A stretch of DNA of 7,260 bases from contig DIVQ01000087.1 of assembly GCA_002423325.1 (NCBI GenBank), positions 1 through 7,260 of the forward strand, read 5' to 3'. A program made the translations under genes and the position numbers. Positions 1-4,814 of this stretch are shown here, one piece after another. How positions within the stretch are numbered: position 1 is the stretch's first letter; each line of letters begins with the position of its first letter. The notes below the pieces were generated by a model, which saw nothing but the letters and a program-made list of their open reading frames with translations, did no database searches and had not been told where the DNA came from. The stretch comes from Anaerolineales bacterium UBA6128 (GTDB lineage Bacteria; Chloroflexota; Anaerolineae; UBA1429).

Positions 1-2
1 TG

Positions 3-623
3 TTCTTTTCGCCGCTCTACCCGCTGGTGACCCCGGCGTTTGTGCACTGGCAGTACAACCTGCCCAATGTGCCGCCGGCCGACATCTACACGCCTGAGGA
101 GCGCATCCGCCTGTCGGACCCCAACCTGCTGTTCCTGCGCGGCAAGGTGACGCGCGATGAACTCGCCGCGCTGCGCACCGACGCCGGCGAGATCGCCATG
201 CGCGCCGAGGAAGTGCAGCACATGGCCGACGTCAGGGCGGTCATGGGCGGCATGTACGTGGCGCACGGCATCGCGTTGGCGCTGGCGCTGCTGTGTGCCG
301 GGCTTTTATGGCTGGCGCGGAGCGGCGGGCAGGTGCGGCGCGGGCTGCGCCAGGGGGTCGCGATCGTCGGCGTGCTGGTCGGGCTGATCCTGCTCTCCTC
401 ATTTGTCAACTTTGACACCTTTTTCACAGCCTTTCACAGCCTGTTCTTCGAGGCCGGCACCTGGACCTTTTACGCTCAGGACACGCTGATCCAGCTCTAT
501 CCGCTGCCCTTTTGGATGAACGCCGTGATCGCCTATGGCACGCTGGTGCTGGCGGGCGTTGCCGTGGTCTATGCGCTGTCGTTCGCCTTTCGCGACCGCG
601 CCGGGGAGACGGAGGCGGCGTGA
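3..623 (+). CDS. DUF1461/TIGR01906 integral membrane protein, Lit-like (5' partial)
   Basis: The frame is open to the left edge, so the start and probably the first membrane helix are missing; 206 residues are visible. An extracytoplasmic loop comes first, with EERI at visible residues 32-35 and LRG near 45-47. It ends in HMADV at 73-77. Membrane segments follow at about 88-104, 118-136 and 172-195, and between the last two lie FHSLFF (144-149), a DTLI motif and PLPFW. This pattern is typical of DUF1461. The family includes Lit, the lipoprotein intramolecular transacylase that moves an acyl chain from the lipid moiety to the N-terminal cysteine of lipoproteins. From memory, Lit depends on two histidines 72 residues apart; His73 and His145 here have exactly that spacing. 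Family membership is solid, but Lit activity is inferred and many members are untested. The stop codon overlaps the start of the HD gene. Confidence 0.85.
   Translation, partial: FFSPLYPLVTPAFVHWQYNLPNVPPADIYTPEERIRLSDPNLLFLRGKVTRDELAALRTDAGEIAMRAEEVQHMADVRAVMGGMYVAHGIALALALLCAGLLWLARSGGQVRRGLRQGVAIVGVLVGLILLSSFVNFDTFFTAFHSLFFEAGTWTFYAQDTLIQLYPLPFWMNAVIAYGTLVLAGVAVVYALSFAFRDRAGETEAA
611..615 (+). promoter_or_regulatory. Shine-Dalgarno site fixing the GTG start of the HD gene
   Basis: GGAGG lies 4 bases before the GTG at 620, inside the last codons of the membrane-protein gene. The GTGA overlap means the upstream stop and downstream start share bases, a standard arrangement for translational coupling. 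It argues against the longer reading frame that opens at 512. Confidence 0.7.
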
Positions 624-1258
624 TTGATCAGGAGCAGGCCCGCGCGCTGTACGGTCAGGGCGACTCGGCGCACGATTTCGAGCATGTGCTGCGCGTGTGG
701 CGTATGGCGCTGCGCATCGCGCGCGAGGAGGGCGCCGACTTGGAGATCGTGAGCGCCGCGGCGCTGCTGCACGACATCGGCCGGGCCGAGGAGCAGGCCA
801 CCGGCCGCTGCCACGCCGAGATCGGGGCAGAACGGGCGCGGCAGATCCTGGCCGGGCAAGCAGCGGCGCGCGTGGAGGCGGTGGCCGAGGCCATCGCCCA
901 GCATCGTTTTCGCGGGGCGGCAGGGCCGCACGGCCTGGAGGCGCGCGTGTTGTACGACGCCGACAAGCTCGACGCCATCGGCGCTATCGGCGTGGCGCGC
1001 GCTTATGCTGTGGCGGGCGCGACGGGCCAGCGCCTGTGGGCCGCGGTGGATGAGGCCTACGCCGAGCGCGATCCCGAGGCGGGCCGCGCGGACTTGGGCG
1101 ACGACGCGCACACGCCGGTGCACGAGTTCCGCTTCAAGCTGGACCGCCTGGCCGCGCGCATGACCACGGCAACCGGCCGTCGCCTGGCGGAGGGGCGGCA
1201 GCGGACAATGCGGGCGTTCTTTGAGCGGCTGGAGCGCGAAGTGGCGGGGGAGGAGTAG
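620..1258 (+). CDS. HD-domain phosphohydrolase, YedJ-like
   Basis: A 212-residue soluble protein that is essentially one HD domain. The metal-site pattern is complete: His22 in the HDFEHVLRV segment, His51-Asp52 in ALLHDIGR, and Asp115 in DADKLDAIG. This H...HD...D set binds the metal pair in HD hydrolases. The DSAHDFEHV opening and the DADKLDAIGAIGVARA segment resemble the small predicted HD hydrolases of the E. coli YedJ type, whose substrates are mostly unknown. No signal peptide or membrane segment is seen. The GTG at 620 is chosen because GGAGG precedes it and because the N-terminal extension from 512 is arginine/glycine-rich and lies wholly inside the upstream gene. Overlap with the Lit-like gene suggests co-expression, but I know of no functional link. 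Phosphohydrolase activity is inferred from the family; the substrate is unknown. Confidence 0.9.
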   Translation: MIDQEQARALYGQGDSAHDFEHVLRVWRMALRIAREEGADLEIVSAAALLHDIGRAEEQATGRCHAEIGAERARQILAGQAAARVEAVAEAIAQHRFRGAAGPHGLEARVLYDADKLDAIGAIGVARAYAVAGATGQRLWAAVDEAYAERDPEAGRADLGDDAHTPVHEFRFKLDRLAARMTTATGRRLAEGRQRTMRAFFERLEREVAGEE

Positions 1259-1327
1259 GCGCGGCACGCTATGCCGGCGTTAGCAGGGGTCGCGGGCGCC
1301 GGTTGCGGTCCGGCACCCAGCCCTGGC

Positions 1328-1398
1328 CCCCCGCCTTCGCGGGGGTGACGGTGGGAGGTCTGCCGGTCTCGTCATTCCCGCGCAAGCGGGAATCCAGA
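1328..1398. repeat. Pair of facing palindromic intergenic repeat ends
   Basis: Two hairpin units face each other. The first is a perfect 7-bp stem, CCCCCGC/GCGGGGG at 1328-1345 with loop CTTC, followed by TGACG. The second begins CGTCA at 1370 and holds a perfect 8-bp stem, ATTCCCGC/GCGGGAAT, at 1374-1393. TGACG (1346-1350) and CGTCA (1370-1374) are complementary. Positions 1370-1398 match 3155-3183 with only two mismatches, so this is a dispersed repeat. It may be the right end of one copy abutting the left end of another. It lies in the gap between the HD gene and the nuclease-like gene. Confidence 0.75.
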
Positions 1399-1441
1399 TA
1401 CGACGTGCTCGTACACCGACCGCTGCACGCAAGCGGGTGAT

Positions 1442-1446
1442 GGAGG
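1442..1446 (+). promoter_or_regulatory. Shine-Dalgarno site selecting ATG 1452
   Basis: GGAGG ends 5 bases before the ATG at 1452. The in-frame GTG at 1437 and ATG at 1440 lie at or before this site and have no comparable site of their own, so 1452 is the preferred start. Confidence 0.65.
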
Positions 1447-1451
1447 CTGCT

Positions 1452-1997
1452 ATGGAGACAGAACTCGCCAGGCTCGCGCGGCTTCTGGCTCAGCGCAACG
1501 CCATTGACGCTGAGATTGCCAGACTAATCGACCGGCCGGCCACGCGCGGCCACATCGGTGAGTACATCGCCTCACGCATCTTTGACATCGAGTTGATGGA
1601 TTGGGCGACCAGCAGGGCGTTCGATGGGCACTTTCGTAGCGGGCCACTAGCGGGCAAGTCAGTGGACGTCAAGTTCTACGGCAAGCAAGAGGCCTTGCTC
1701 GACATCCACGAGGACGAACAACCCGACTTCTTTCTTGTCCTCACTGGCAACACCGCCCCGGCAACGTCCTCCCGCGGCAAGACGCGGCCGCTGGTCATCA
1801 GCCATGTGTACCTCTTCAGAGGAGCCGAGATAGCAGCAGACATCCGCCGCCGAGGGGTCAGGTTCGGCGTTGCCACCAGTGTGCCAAAGGCGCTGTGGGA
1901 CTGTGCCGAGGTATTCCCTGAACCGCGAAGCAGCAGCCTGCCTCTGACGCCTGAGCAGAATAGTCTGCTCCACTTGTTCGCAGGCTCTCGCGCGTAG
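1452..1997 (+). CDS. Uncharacterised protein with PD-(D/E)XK nuclease-like core
   Basis: A 181-residue protein with no close family name I can give. The N-terminal 30 residues form a helical, coiled-coil-like stretch (LARLLAQRN...AEIARLI). Then comes GHIGEYIASRIFDIEL with Glu37, followed by FDGHFRSGPLAGKSVDVKFYG. Asp58, Asp72 and Lys74 fall in an E...D...DxK pattern like PD-(D/E)XK nucleases. The order of helix with Glu, then a strand with Asp, then a strand with VDVK resembles DUF6998-like and related orphan proteins, as I remember them. A beta-rich stretch (PDFFLVLTG, PLVISHVYLF) follows, and the C-terminus is less ordered. It is soluble with no signal peptide. Codon use looks less GC-rich than in its neighbours, and repeat-bearing or gene-poor DNA lies on both sides, which fits an accessory, possibly acquired gene. 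No partner methylase or ATPase is visible. The nuclease role is inference. Confidence 0.75.
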   Translation: METELARLARLLAQRNAIDAEIARLIDRPATRGHIGEYIASRIFDIELMDWATSRAFDGHFRSGPLAGKSVDVKFYGKQEALLDIHEDEQPDFFLVLTGNTAPATSSRGKTRPLVISHVYLFRGAEIAADIRRRGVRFGVATSVPKALWDCAEVFPEPRSSSLPLTPEQNSLLHLFAGSRA

Positions 1998-2083
1998 CCA
2001 CGCCGGTTGGCCCTGGCCTTCGGTCTTCCGCGGCGCCGCGCCGCCTCGAGCACGGCACAGTAGCGTTTGGCTCGCAGTGTGCT

Positions 2084-2089
2084 AAGGAG
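2084..2089 (+). promoter_or_regulatory. Shine-Dalgarno-like AAGGAG before ATG 2097
   Basis: AAGGAG stands 7 bases before an ATG at 2097, good spacing for translation initiation, although the frame it opens closes after only 34 codons. It is the main reason to suspect that a gene once began here. Confidence 0.45.
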
Positions 2090-2096
2090 TATCAAG

Positions 2097-2350
2097 ATGG
2101 ACGCGCAAGTGCGGTTTCCTTGCCAACTCGTGCACCCGGGGCTGTTGCCGCTCTTCCGGCGCGACCCGCAAGTTGCCCGTGACCGCCACGCTTTCCGCTG
2201 ACACGCTCGCATTCGTCTCGTCGCCCGATGGCAAACCGCACACTCTGGCGACCGAGCGTCTGCAGGAGATCCGCGAGGTGCTGGCCGAGGATGTGCCGGG
2301 CGCGGCTGCCGCCACCAGCGGGCCTGACGGTGGTCGAGCAGGAGGTCTGA
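2097..2350 (+). pseudogene. Possible decayed ORF, three frames
   Basis: This holds most of the gap between the nuclease-like gene (ends 1997) and the Rrf2 gene. An ATG at 2097 with a good ribosome site opens a 34-codon frame ending in TGA at 2199. A second frame, starting around 2173, reads like ordinary protein: TLAFVSSPDGKPHTLATE, then RLQEIREVLAEDVPG. After about 2318 a third frame gives AGLTVVEQEV and a TGA at 2348-2350. The three pieces could be one short gene broken by two frameshifts, but no family is recognisable and chance open frames are common at this GC content. Alternatives are a genuine 34-residue peptide or non-coding DNA. Positions 1998-2096 hold nothing I can identify. Confidence 0.25.
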
Positions 2351-2355
2351 CAGGA

Positions 2356-2377
2356 GCGGCCGACGGATGTCGGTCGC
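2356..2377 (-). terminator. Hairpin just downstream of the Rrf2 stop
   Basis: A hairpin with arms GCGGCCGAC and GTCGGTCGC around a GGAT loop begins 4 bases after the Rrf2 stop codon. In the minus-strand transcript the stem has one A-C mismatch; in the plus-strand transcript that position is a G-U pair. No U-rich tail follows, so Rho-independent termination is uncertain. Confidence 0.4.
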
Positions 2378-2380
2378 GCG

Positions 2381-2812
2381 CTAACCTTCGGTCCGGCGCG
2401 CCAATTCCTGCGCCGCCAGGTCAGCGAACGAGGTCTGTTCGAGGATGGCGCGTGTCGCGTCGGTGATGCGACGCCACACGTCGCGCACCACGCATGTCTC
2501 GTGGAAGGGGCAGTCCTCCACCACGTCGGCCTCGACGCAACTCACCGGCTCGATGGGGCCTTCCAGCGTGAGCACGACCTCGGCCATGCTGATGCGGTCG
2601 GCCGGGCGCGAGAGCATGTGGCCGCCCTGCGGCCCACGCCGGCTGCGGATGAGACCGGCCTTGCGCAGCGTGATCAGCAACTGGTACAGGTAGCTCTCGG
2701 GAATCAGACGCGCCGCGGCGATGTCGCTGCTCTGGATGTACCCCTGCCCCTGGCGCTGGGCGAGCTCCAGCATGGCGCGGATGCCGTATTCACCTTTGGT
2801 GGAGATCCTCAT
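2381..2812 (-). CDS. Rrf2-family transcriptional regulator, probable Fe-S sensor
   Basis: A 143-residue winged-helix regulator starting MRISTKGEYGIRAML, the hallmark Rrf2 opening. The DNA-recognition region covers about residues 25-65, including SDIAAARLIPESYLYQLL, and is followed by the wing RRGPQGGHML at 58-67. Cys92, Cys101 and Cys107 lie in the effector loop. E. coli IscR uses Cys92, Cys98 and Cys104, so an Fe-S cluster is plausible although the first spacing is three residues longer. The ATG at 2812 is preferred over the upstream in-frame start at 2836: AGGAG precedes it by 6 bases and the family N-terminus begins there. It is divergent from the TtcA-family gene. Likely roles are sensing iron-sulfur, redox or nitric oxide status; the target genes are unknown, apart from likely autoregulation through the dyad at its promoter. 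Confidence 0.93.
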   Translation of the reverse strand: MRISTKGEYGIRAMLELAQRQGQGYIQSSDIAAARLIPESYLYQLLITLRKAGLIRSRRGPQGGHMLSRPADRISMAEVVLTLEGPIEPVSCVEADVVEDCPFHETCVVRDVWRRITDATRAILEQTSFADLAAQELARRTEG

Positions 2813-2824
2813 CGTCACTCCTGG

Positions 2825-2834
2825 GTTAATTAAC
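2825..2834. promoter_or_regulatory. AT-rich palindrome in the Rrf2 leader
   Basis: GTTAATTAAC is a perfect 10-bp palindrome just upstream of the ribosome site of the Rrf2 gene, within an AT-rich island that stands out from GC-rich surroundings. It may be a second regulator-binding site, but short palindromes in AT-rich DNA also arise by chance. Confidence 0.3.
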
Positions 2835-2841
2835 AAAGCGT

Positions 2842-2857
2842 ACTAGATCAATCAAGT
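2842..2857. promoter_or_regulatory. Candidate operator: imperfect 16-bp dyad
   Basis: ACTAGATCAATCAAGT matches its own reverse complement at 12 of 16 positions (pattern ACTnGATnnATCnAGT). It overlaps the predicted transcription start of the Rrf2 promoter, where an autorepressor would block transcription. Rrf2 dimers bind dyads of roughly this size. The site is seen; its use by this protein is inferred. Confidence 0.45.
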
Positions 2858-2863
2858 TTATAT

Positions 2864-2891
2864 ATTATACGTCCCGATAGGCGTGCGTCAA
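2864..2891 (-). promoter_or_regulatory. Sigma70-type promoter of the Rrf2 gene
   Basis: On the minus strand, TTGACG (2891-2886) and a perfect TATAAT (2869-2864) are separated by 16 bases, so both hexamers are near consensus. The predicted transcription start is near 2857, giving a leader of about 45 nt before the ATG at 2812. This is the clearest promoter in the window. Confidence 0.7.
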
Positions 2892-2987
2892 ATGGCAGGC
2901 GGAGTCGGATGGCCTGTTGCCAGACCGGCACACCCCTTCGGCATGCCCACACGGACCCGGAGGGTGGGTGCGGCAGGAGCGGAACCG

Positions 2988-3004
2988 CGGGGCAGAATGC
3001 CCCG
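2988..3004. repeat. Intergenic hairpin
   Basis: CGGGGCA and TGCCCCG form a perfect 7-bp stem around a GAA loop. It lies in the divergent region between the Rrf2 and TtcA-family genes. No function is evident. Confidence 0.4.
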
Positions 3005-3071
3005 GCTGAAGATCCGCGCCCAAGGTTGCGTCCGAATCGGCGAGGGTGCCGCGCAGCACAAGCCAACAGTT

Positions 3072-3089
3072 GCCAGGCTGGAGCCTGGC
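3072..3089. repeat. GCCAGGCT palindrome
   Basis: GCCAGGCT and AGCCTGGC form a perfect 8-bp inverted repeat with a 2-base spacer. The surrounding TTGCCAGGCTGGAGCCTGGC resembles a palindromic intergenic unit that I recall from several bacterial genomes. That makes a dispersed repeat likelier than a gene-specific signal. Confidence 0.5.
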
Positions 3090-3154
3090 GCTCCATCGCT
3101 CCCGGACCGCCGGACGCCGCGCCAGTACCCTTGGCGCAACCGGTACGCCAGAGT

Positions 3155-3241
3155 CGTCATTCCCGCGTAAGCGGGAAACCAGAGCACTCCGCCATCTGGA
3201 TGCCGCGCCAGAGTACTGGCGACGCCTGCGCGGGTATGACG
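3155..3241. mobile_element. MITE-like element with 13-bp terminal inverted repeats
   Basis: An 87-bp unit begins CGTCATTCCCGCG (3155-3167) and ends CGCGGGTATGACG (3229-3241). These ends are inverted repeats with one mismatch. The left end carries a TTCCCGC/GCGGGAA hairpin (3160-3177). The interior has a perfect CGCCAG/CTGGCG hairpin (3206-3221, loop AGTA), so the whole can fold as a branched structure. It encodes no protein; reading frames through it are the familiar spurious peptides of this repeat type. The left 29 bases match 1370-1398 with two mismatches. It ends 13 bases before the candidate -35 of the next gene. Confidence 0.7.
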
Positions 3242-3253
3242 TTGGCGCCCGCG

Positions 3254-3282
3254 TTGCCTCGGCGGCCCGGTCGTGGTACCAT
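3254..3282 (+). promoter_or_regulatory. Candidate promoter for a leaderless TtcA-family mRNA
   Basis: TTGCCT (3254-3259) and TACCAT (3277-3282) each match 4 of 6 consensus bases and are 17 bases apart. The expected start of transcription, about 7 bases after the -10, falls on the ATG at 3289. No Shine-Dalgarno site precedes that ATG, so a leaderless transcript is a consistent reading. Confidence 0.45.
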
Positions 3283-3288
3283 AGCGGC

Positions 3289-4110
3289 ATGGAAACCGCG
3301 ATCCCCCATGTCGCTGAGCCGGTGCGCGCCGACGCCGCGCGCGCCGACAAACTCGCTTTCTACCTGCTCAAGGCGCTGGGCAAGGCGAATCGGCGCTACC
3401 GCCTGCTGGCCGATGGCGACGTCATCCTGGTGGCGGTCTCGGGCGGCAAGGACAGTATGAGCCTGCTTGACCTGCTGTGGCGTCGGCAGGCCACTGCCAG
3501 CGAGCACTATACGCTGATCGCCGGACACATCCGTGCCGACGCACACTGCGGACGCGGCGTCTCGGAGGATTGGTTGCGCGCCTGGTGCGCGGCGCGCGAC
3601 ATCCCCCTGGTGGTGGACGAGATCGCCGTCGCGGCCGAGCGCGAGGCGGCGCGGGAAAAGGGCGAACAGGCGTGTTTCCGCTGCGCCTGGCTGCGGCGCA
3701 AGGCGTTGTTCAACATGGCCACGCGTCTGGGCTGCACCAAGCTGGCCTTTGCGCACCATGCCGATGACATCGCCGAGACGACGCTGATGAACCTCTTTTA
3801 CACGGCCACCTTTCGACCGATGGAGGTCAAGCTGCCCTTCTTTGGGGGGCGTTTCATCGTCATCCGGCCGCTGGCCTATGTGGAGGAGCGTGATATCGTG
3901 ACGTTTGCGCTGGCCAGCGGCTACCCGCTGGAGGGAGAGCGTTGCCCTGAGGCGGCCACGTCGCGCCGCAGCAGGGTGCGCGCCATTCTGCAGCAACTCG
4001 ACAAGGAGAGCCACGGCGTCCGGCGGCGGGTGTGCGCGGCGGCCGAGCACGCCCAGGAGGACGTGCGGCGCGCCGTCAGCAAGCATTTGCCCGACGACCT
4101 GGCAAGCTAA
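3289..4110 (+). CDS. ttcA: TtcA-family tRNA 2-thiocytidine synthetase-like protein
   Basis: A 273-residue PP-loop ATPase of the TtcA family, which installs 2-thiocytidine at tRNA position 32 using ATP and a [4Fe-4S] cluster. The PP-loop SGGKDS is at residues 51-56. CFRC (Cys129, Cys132) opens the segment with LRRKALFNMA, AFAHHADDIAETTLMNLFY and VIRPLAYVEERDI, all close to E. coli TtcA. Cys219 stands where TtcA has its third cluster cysteine, so all three ligands appear present. The start at 3289 is chosen because family similarity begins soon after it; upstream in-frame sequence back to 3046 runs through repeats. There is no Shine-Dalgarno site. It is divergent from the Rrf2 gene, which may also bind an Fe-S cluster. 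The family is sure; the exact tRNA substrate is less so, since TtcA-like paralogues exist. Confidence 0.9.
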   Translation: METAIPHVAEPVRADAARADKLAFYLLKALGKANRRYRLLADGDVILVAVSGGKDSMSLLDLLWRRQATASEHYTLIAGHIRADAHCGRGVSEDWLRAWCAARDIPLVVDEIAVAAEREAAREKGEQACFRCAWLRRKALFNMATRLGCTKLAFAHHADDIAETTLMNLFYTATFRPMEVKLPFFGGRFIVIRPLAYVEERDIVTFALASGYPLEGERCPEAATSRRSRVRAILQQLDKESHGVRRRVCAAAEHAQEDVRRAVSKHLPDDLAS

Positions 4111-4125
4111 GCGGGCCGTGATTCA

Positions 4126-4183
4126 CCACAATGACACAAAGGCACAAAGGGGAGAGGCTCCGGAGCCCTTGGTGTCTTGGTGG
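4126..4183. repeat. Inverted CACAAAGG-type intergenic repeat
   Basis: CCACAATGACACAAAGG (4126-4142) and CCTTGGTGTCTTGGTGG (4167-4183) are inverted repeats matching at 14 of 17 positions. Inside them lies a perfect 12-bp palindrome, GGCTCCGGAGCC (4156-4167), and the octamer CACAAAGG occurs twice in tandem (4135-4150). The unit fills most of the gap after the TtcA-family gene. It could act as a transcription terminator, but it looks like a dispersed palindromic element; similar CACARAGG repeats are, as I recall, frequent in several bacterial phyla including Chloroflexota. Confidence 0.55.
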
Positions 4184-4210
4184 CAGACGCCGTCCCGGCT
4201 GATCGACGTG

Positions 4211-4217
4211 AGGAGGT
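4211..4217 (+). promoter_or_regulatory. Strong Shine-Dalgarno site
   Basis: AGGAGGT lies 6 bases before the ATG at 4224 and is close to ideal anti-16S complementarity. It fixes the start of the PK-C protein and contrasts with the preceding gene, which has none. Confidence 0.75.
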
Positions 4218-4223
4218 CACGAG

Positions 4224-4796
4224 ATGCCCGACCAGGAGATTCGCTGTGTGCTGTTCGAGTCCGCCGGTCCGCAGAACACTGAGGCCACGCTGGCGCTGGC
4301 GCTCAACCGTGCTCGCGAGTTGGGCATTCGGCACGTGCTGGTGGCGACGACGAGCGGGGCCACGGGGGCGCGCGCGGCAGAGATCTCTGCGGGGTTGAAC
4401 GTGGTGGCGGTGACGCATTCGGCCGGCTTTAGAGAGCCAAACACGCAAGAGTTGCTGCCCGAGCAGCGCGAGCGCATTCTGGCGCTCGGTGCGCAGGTGC
4501 TCACTTGCCAGCACGCCCTTGGAGGGGTGGGGCGGGCCGTACGCCGCAAGCTGGGCAGTTACCAGGTCGACGAGATTGTGGCCTTTGTGCTGCGTACCTT
4601 TGGCCAGGGGCTCAAGGTGGCCTGTGAGATCACGCTGATGGCCAGCGATGCGGGCCTGGCGCCGACCGGTGAAGAGGTCATCGCCATCGGGGGCACAGGC
4701 CGGGGCGCTGACACGGCGGCGGTGATCCGCGCGGCCAACGCCCAGGACCTGTTCGATCTGCGCGTGCTCGAGGTGCTGTGCAAGCCGCGGGGCTAG
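4224..4796 (+). CDS. Stand-alone pyruvate kinase alpha/beta (C-terminal) domain protein
   Basis: A 190-residue protein that matches the C-terminal allosteric domain of pyruvate kinase without the catalytic barrel. Recognisable blocks are NTEATLALALNRARELGI, VLVATTSGATG at about 39-49, VVAVTHSAGF, then LLPEQRERILALGAQVLTCQHALGGVGRAVRR, FGQGLKVACEITLMASDAGL and EEVIAIGGTGRGADTA near 150-165. The last block is like a phosphate- or nucleotide-binding loop. In pyruvate kinase this domain binds regulators; free-standing versions are widespread in archaea and some bacteria, with no role known to me. No membrane segment or signal peptide is present. It follows the TtcA-family gene by 113 bp across a repeat, so co-transcription is doubtful, and it converges on the next gene. 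Catalysis of the pyruvate kinase reaction by this protein alone is not expected. Confidence 0.88.
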   Translation: MPDQEIRCVLFESAGPQNTEATLALALNRARELGIRHVLVATTSGATGARAAEISAGLNVVAVTHSAGFREPNTQELLPEQRERILALGAQVLTCQHALGGVGRAVRRKLGSYQVDEIVAFVLRTFGQGLKVACEITLMASDAGLAPTGEEVIAIGGTGRGADTAAVIRAANAQDLFDLRVLEVLCKPRG

Positions 4797-4812
4797 CGTC
4801 CGCGCGGCTTGC
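4780..4812. terminator. Bidirectional terminator-like hairpin between convergent genes
   Basis: GCAAGCCGCG (4780-4789) and CGCGGCTTGC (4803-4812) form a perfect 10-bp stem with a 13-base loop. It spans the end of the PK-C gene and finishes 2 bases before the last base of the convergent membrane-protein gene, so it can serve both. No T-tract follows on either strand. Confidence 0.5.
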
Positions 4813-4814
4813 CG

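Noticed and set aside
512..619. N-terminal extension of the HD protein from 512
   Set aside because: It lies entirely within the upstream membrane-protein gene, is low-complexity Arg/Gly-rich, and GGAGG supports the GTG at 620.
1328..3241. CRISPR-like array from the repeated CGTCATTCCCGCG units
   Set aside because: Only two separated occurrences, each a hairpin or inverted-repeat element, with genes between them and no regular spacers.
3046..3288. Longer N-terminus for the TtcA-family protein
   Set aside because: The extension passes through a palindrome and the MITE-like element and yields the typical spurious repeat peptide, so it is not coding.
2865..3350. Minus-strand ORFs in the divergent region
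   Set aside because: They contain the repeat-derived peptide SRLRGNDDSGV and lack any family motif or ribosome site.
4224..4796. Pyruvate kinase enzyme
   Set aside because: Only the C-terminal alpha/beta domain is present; the catalytic barrel that binds PEP and ADP is missing and not encoded upstream.
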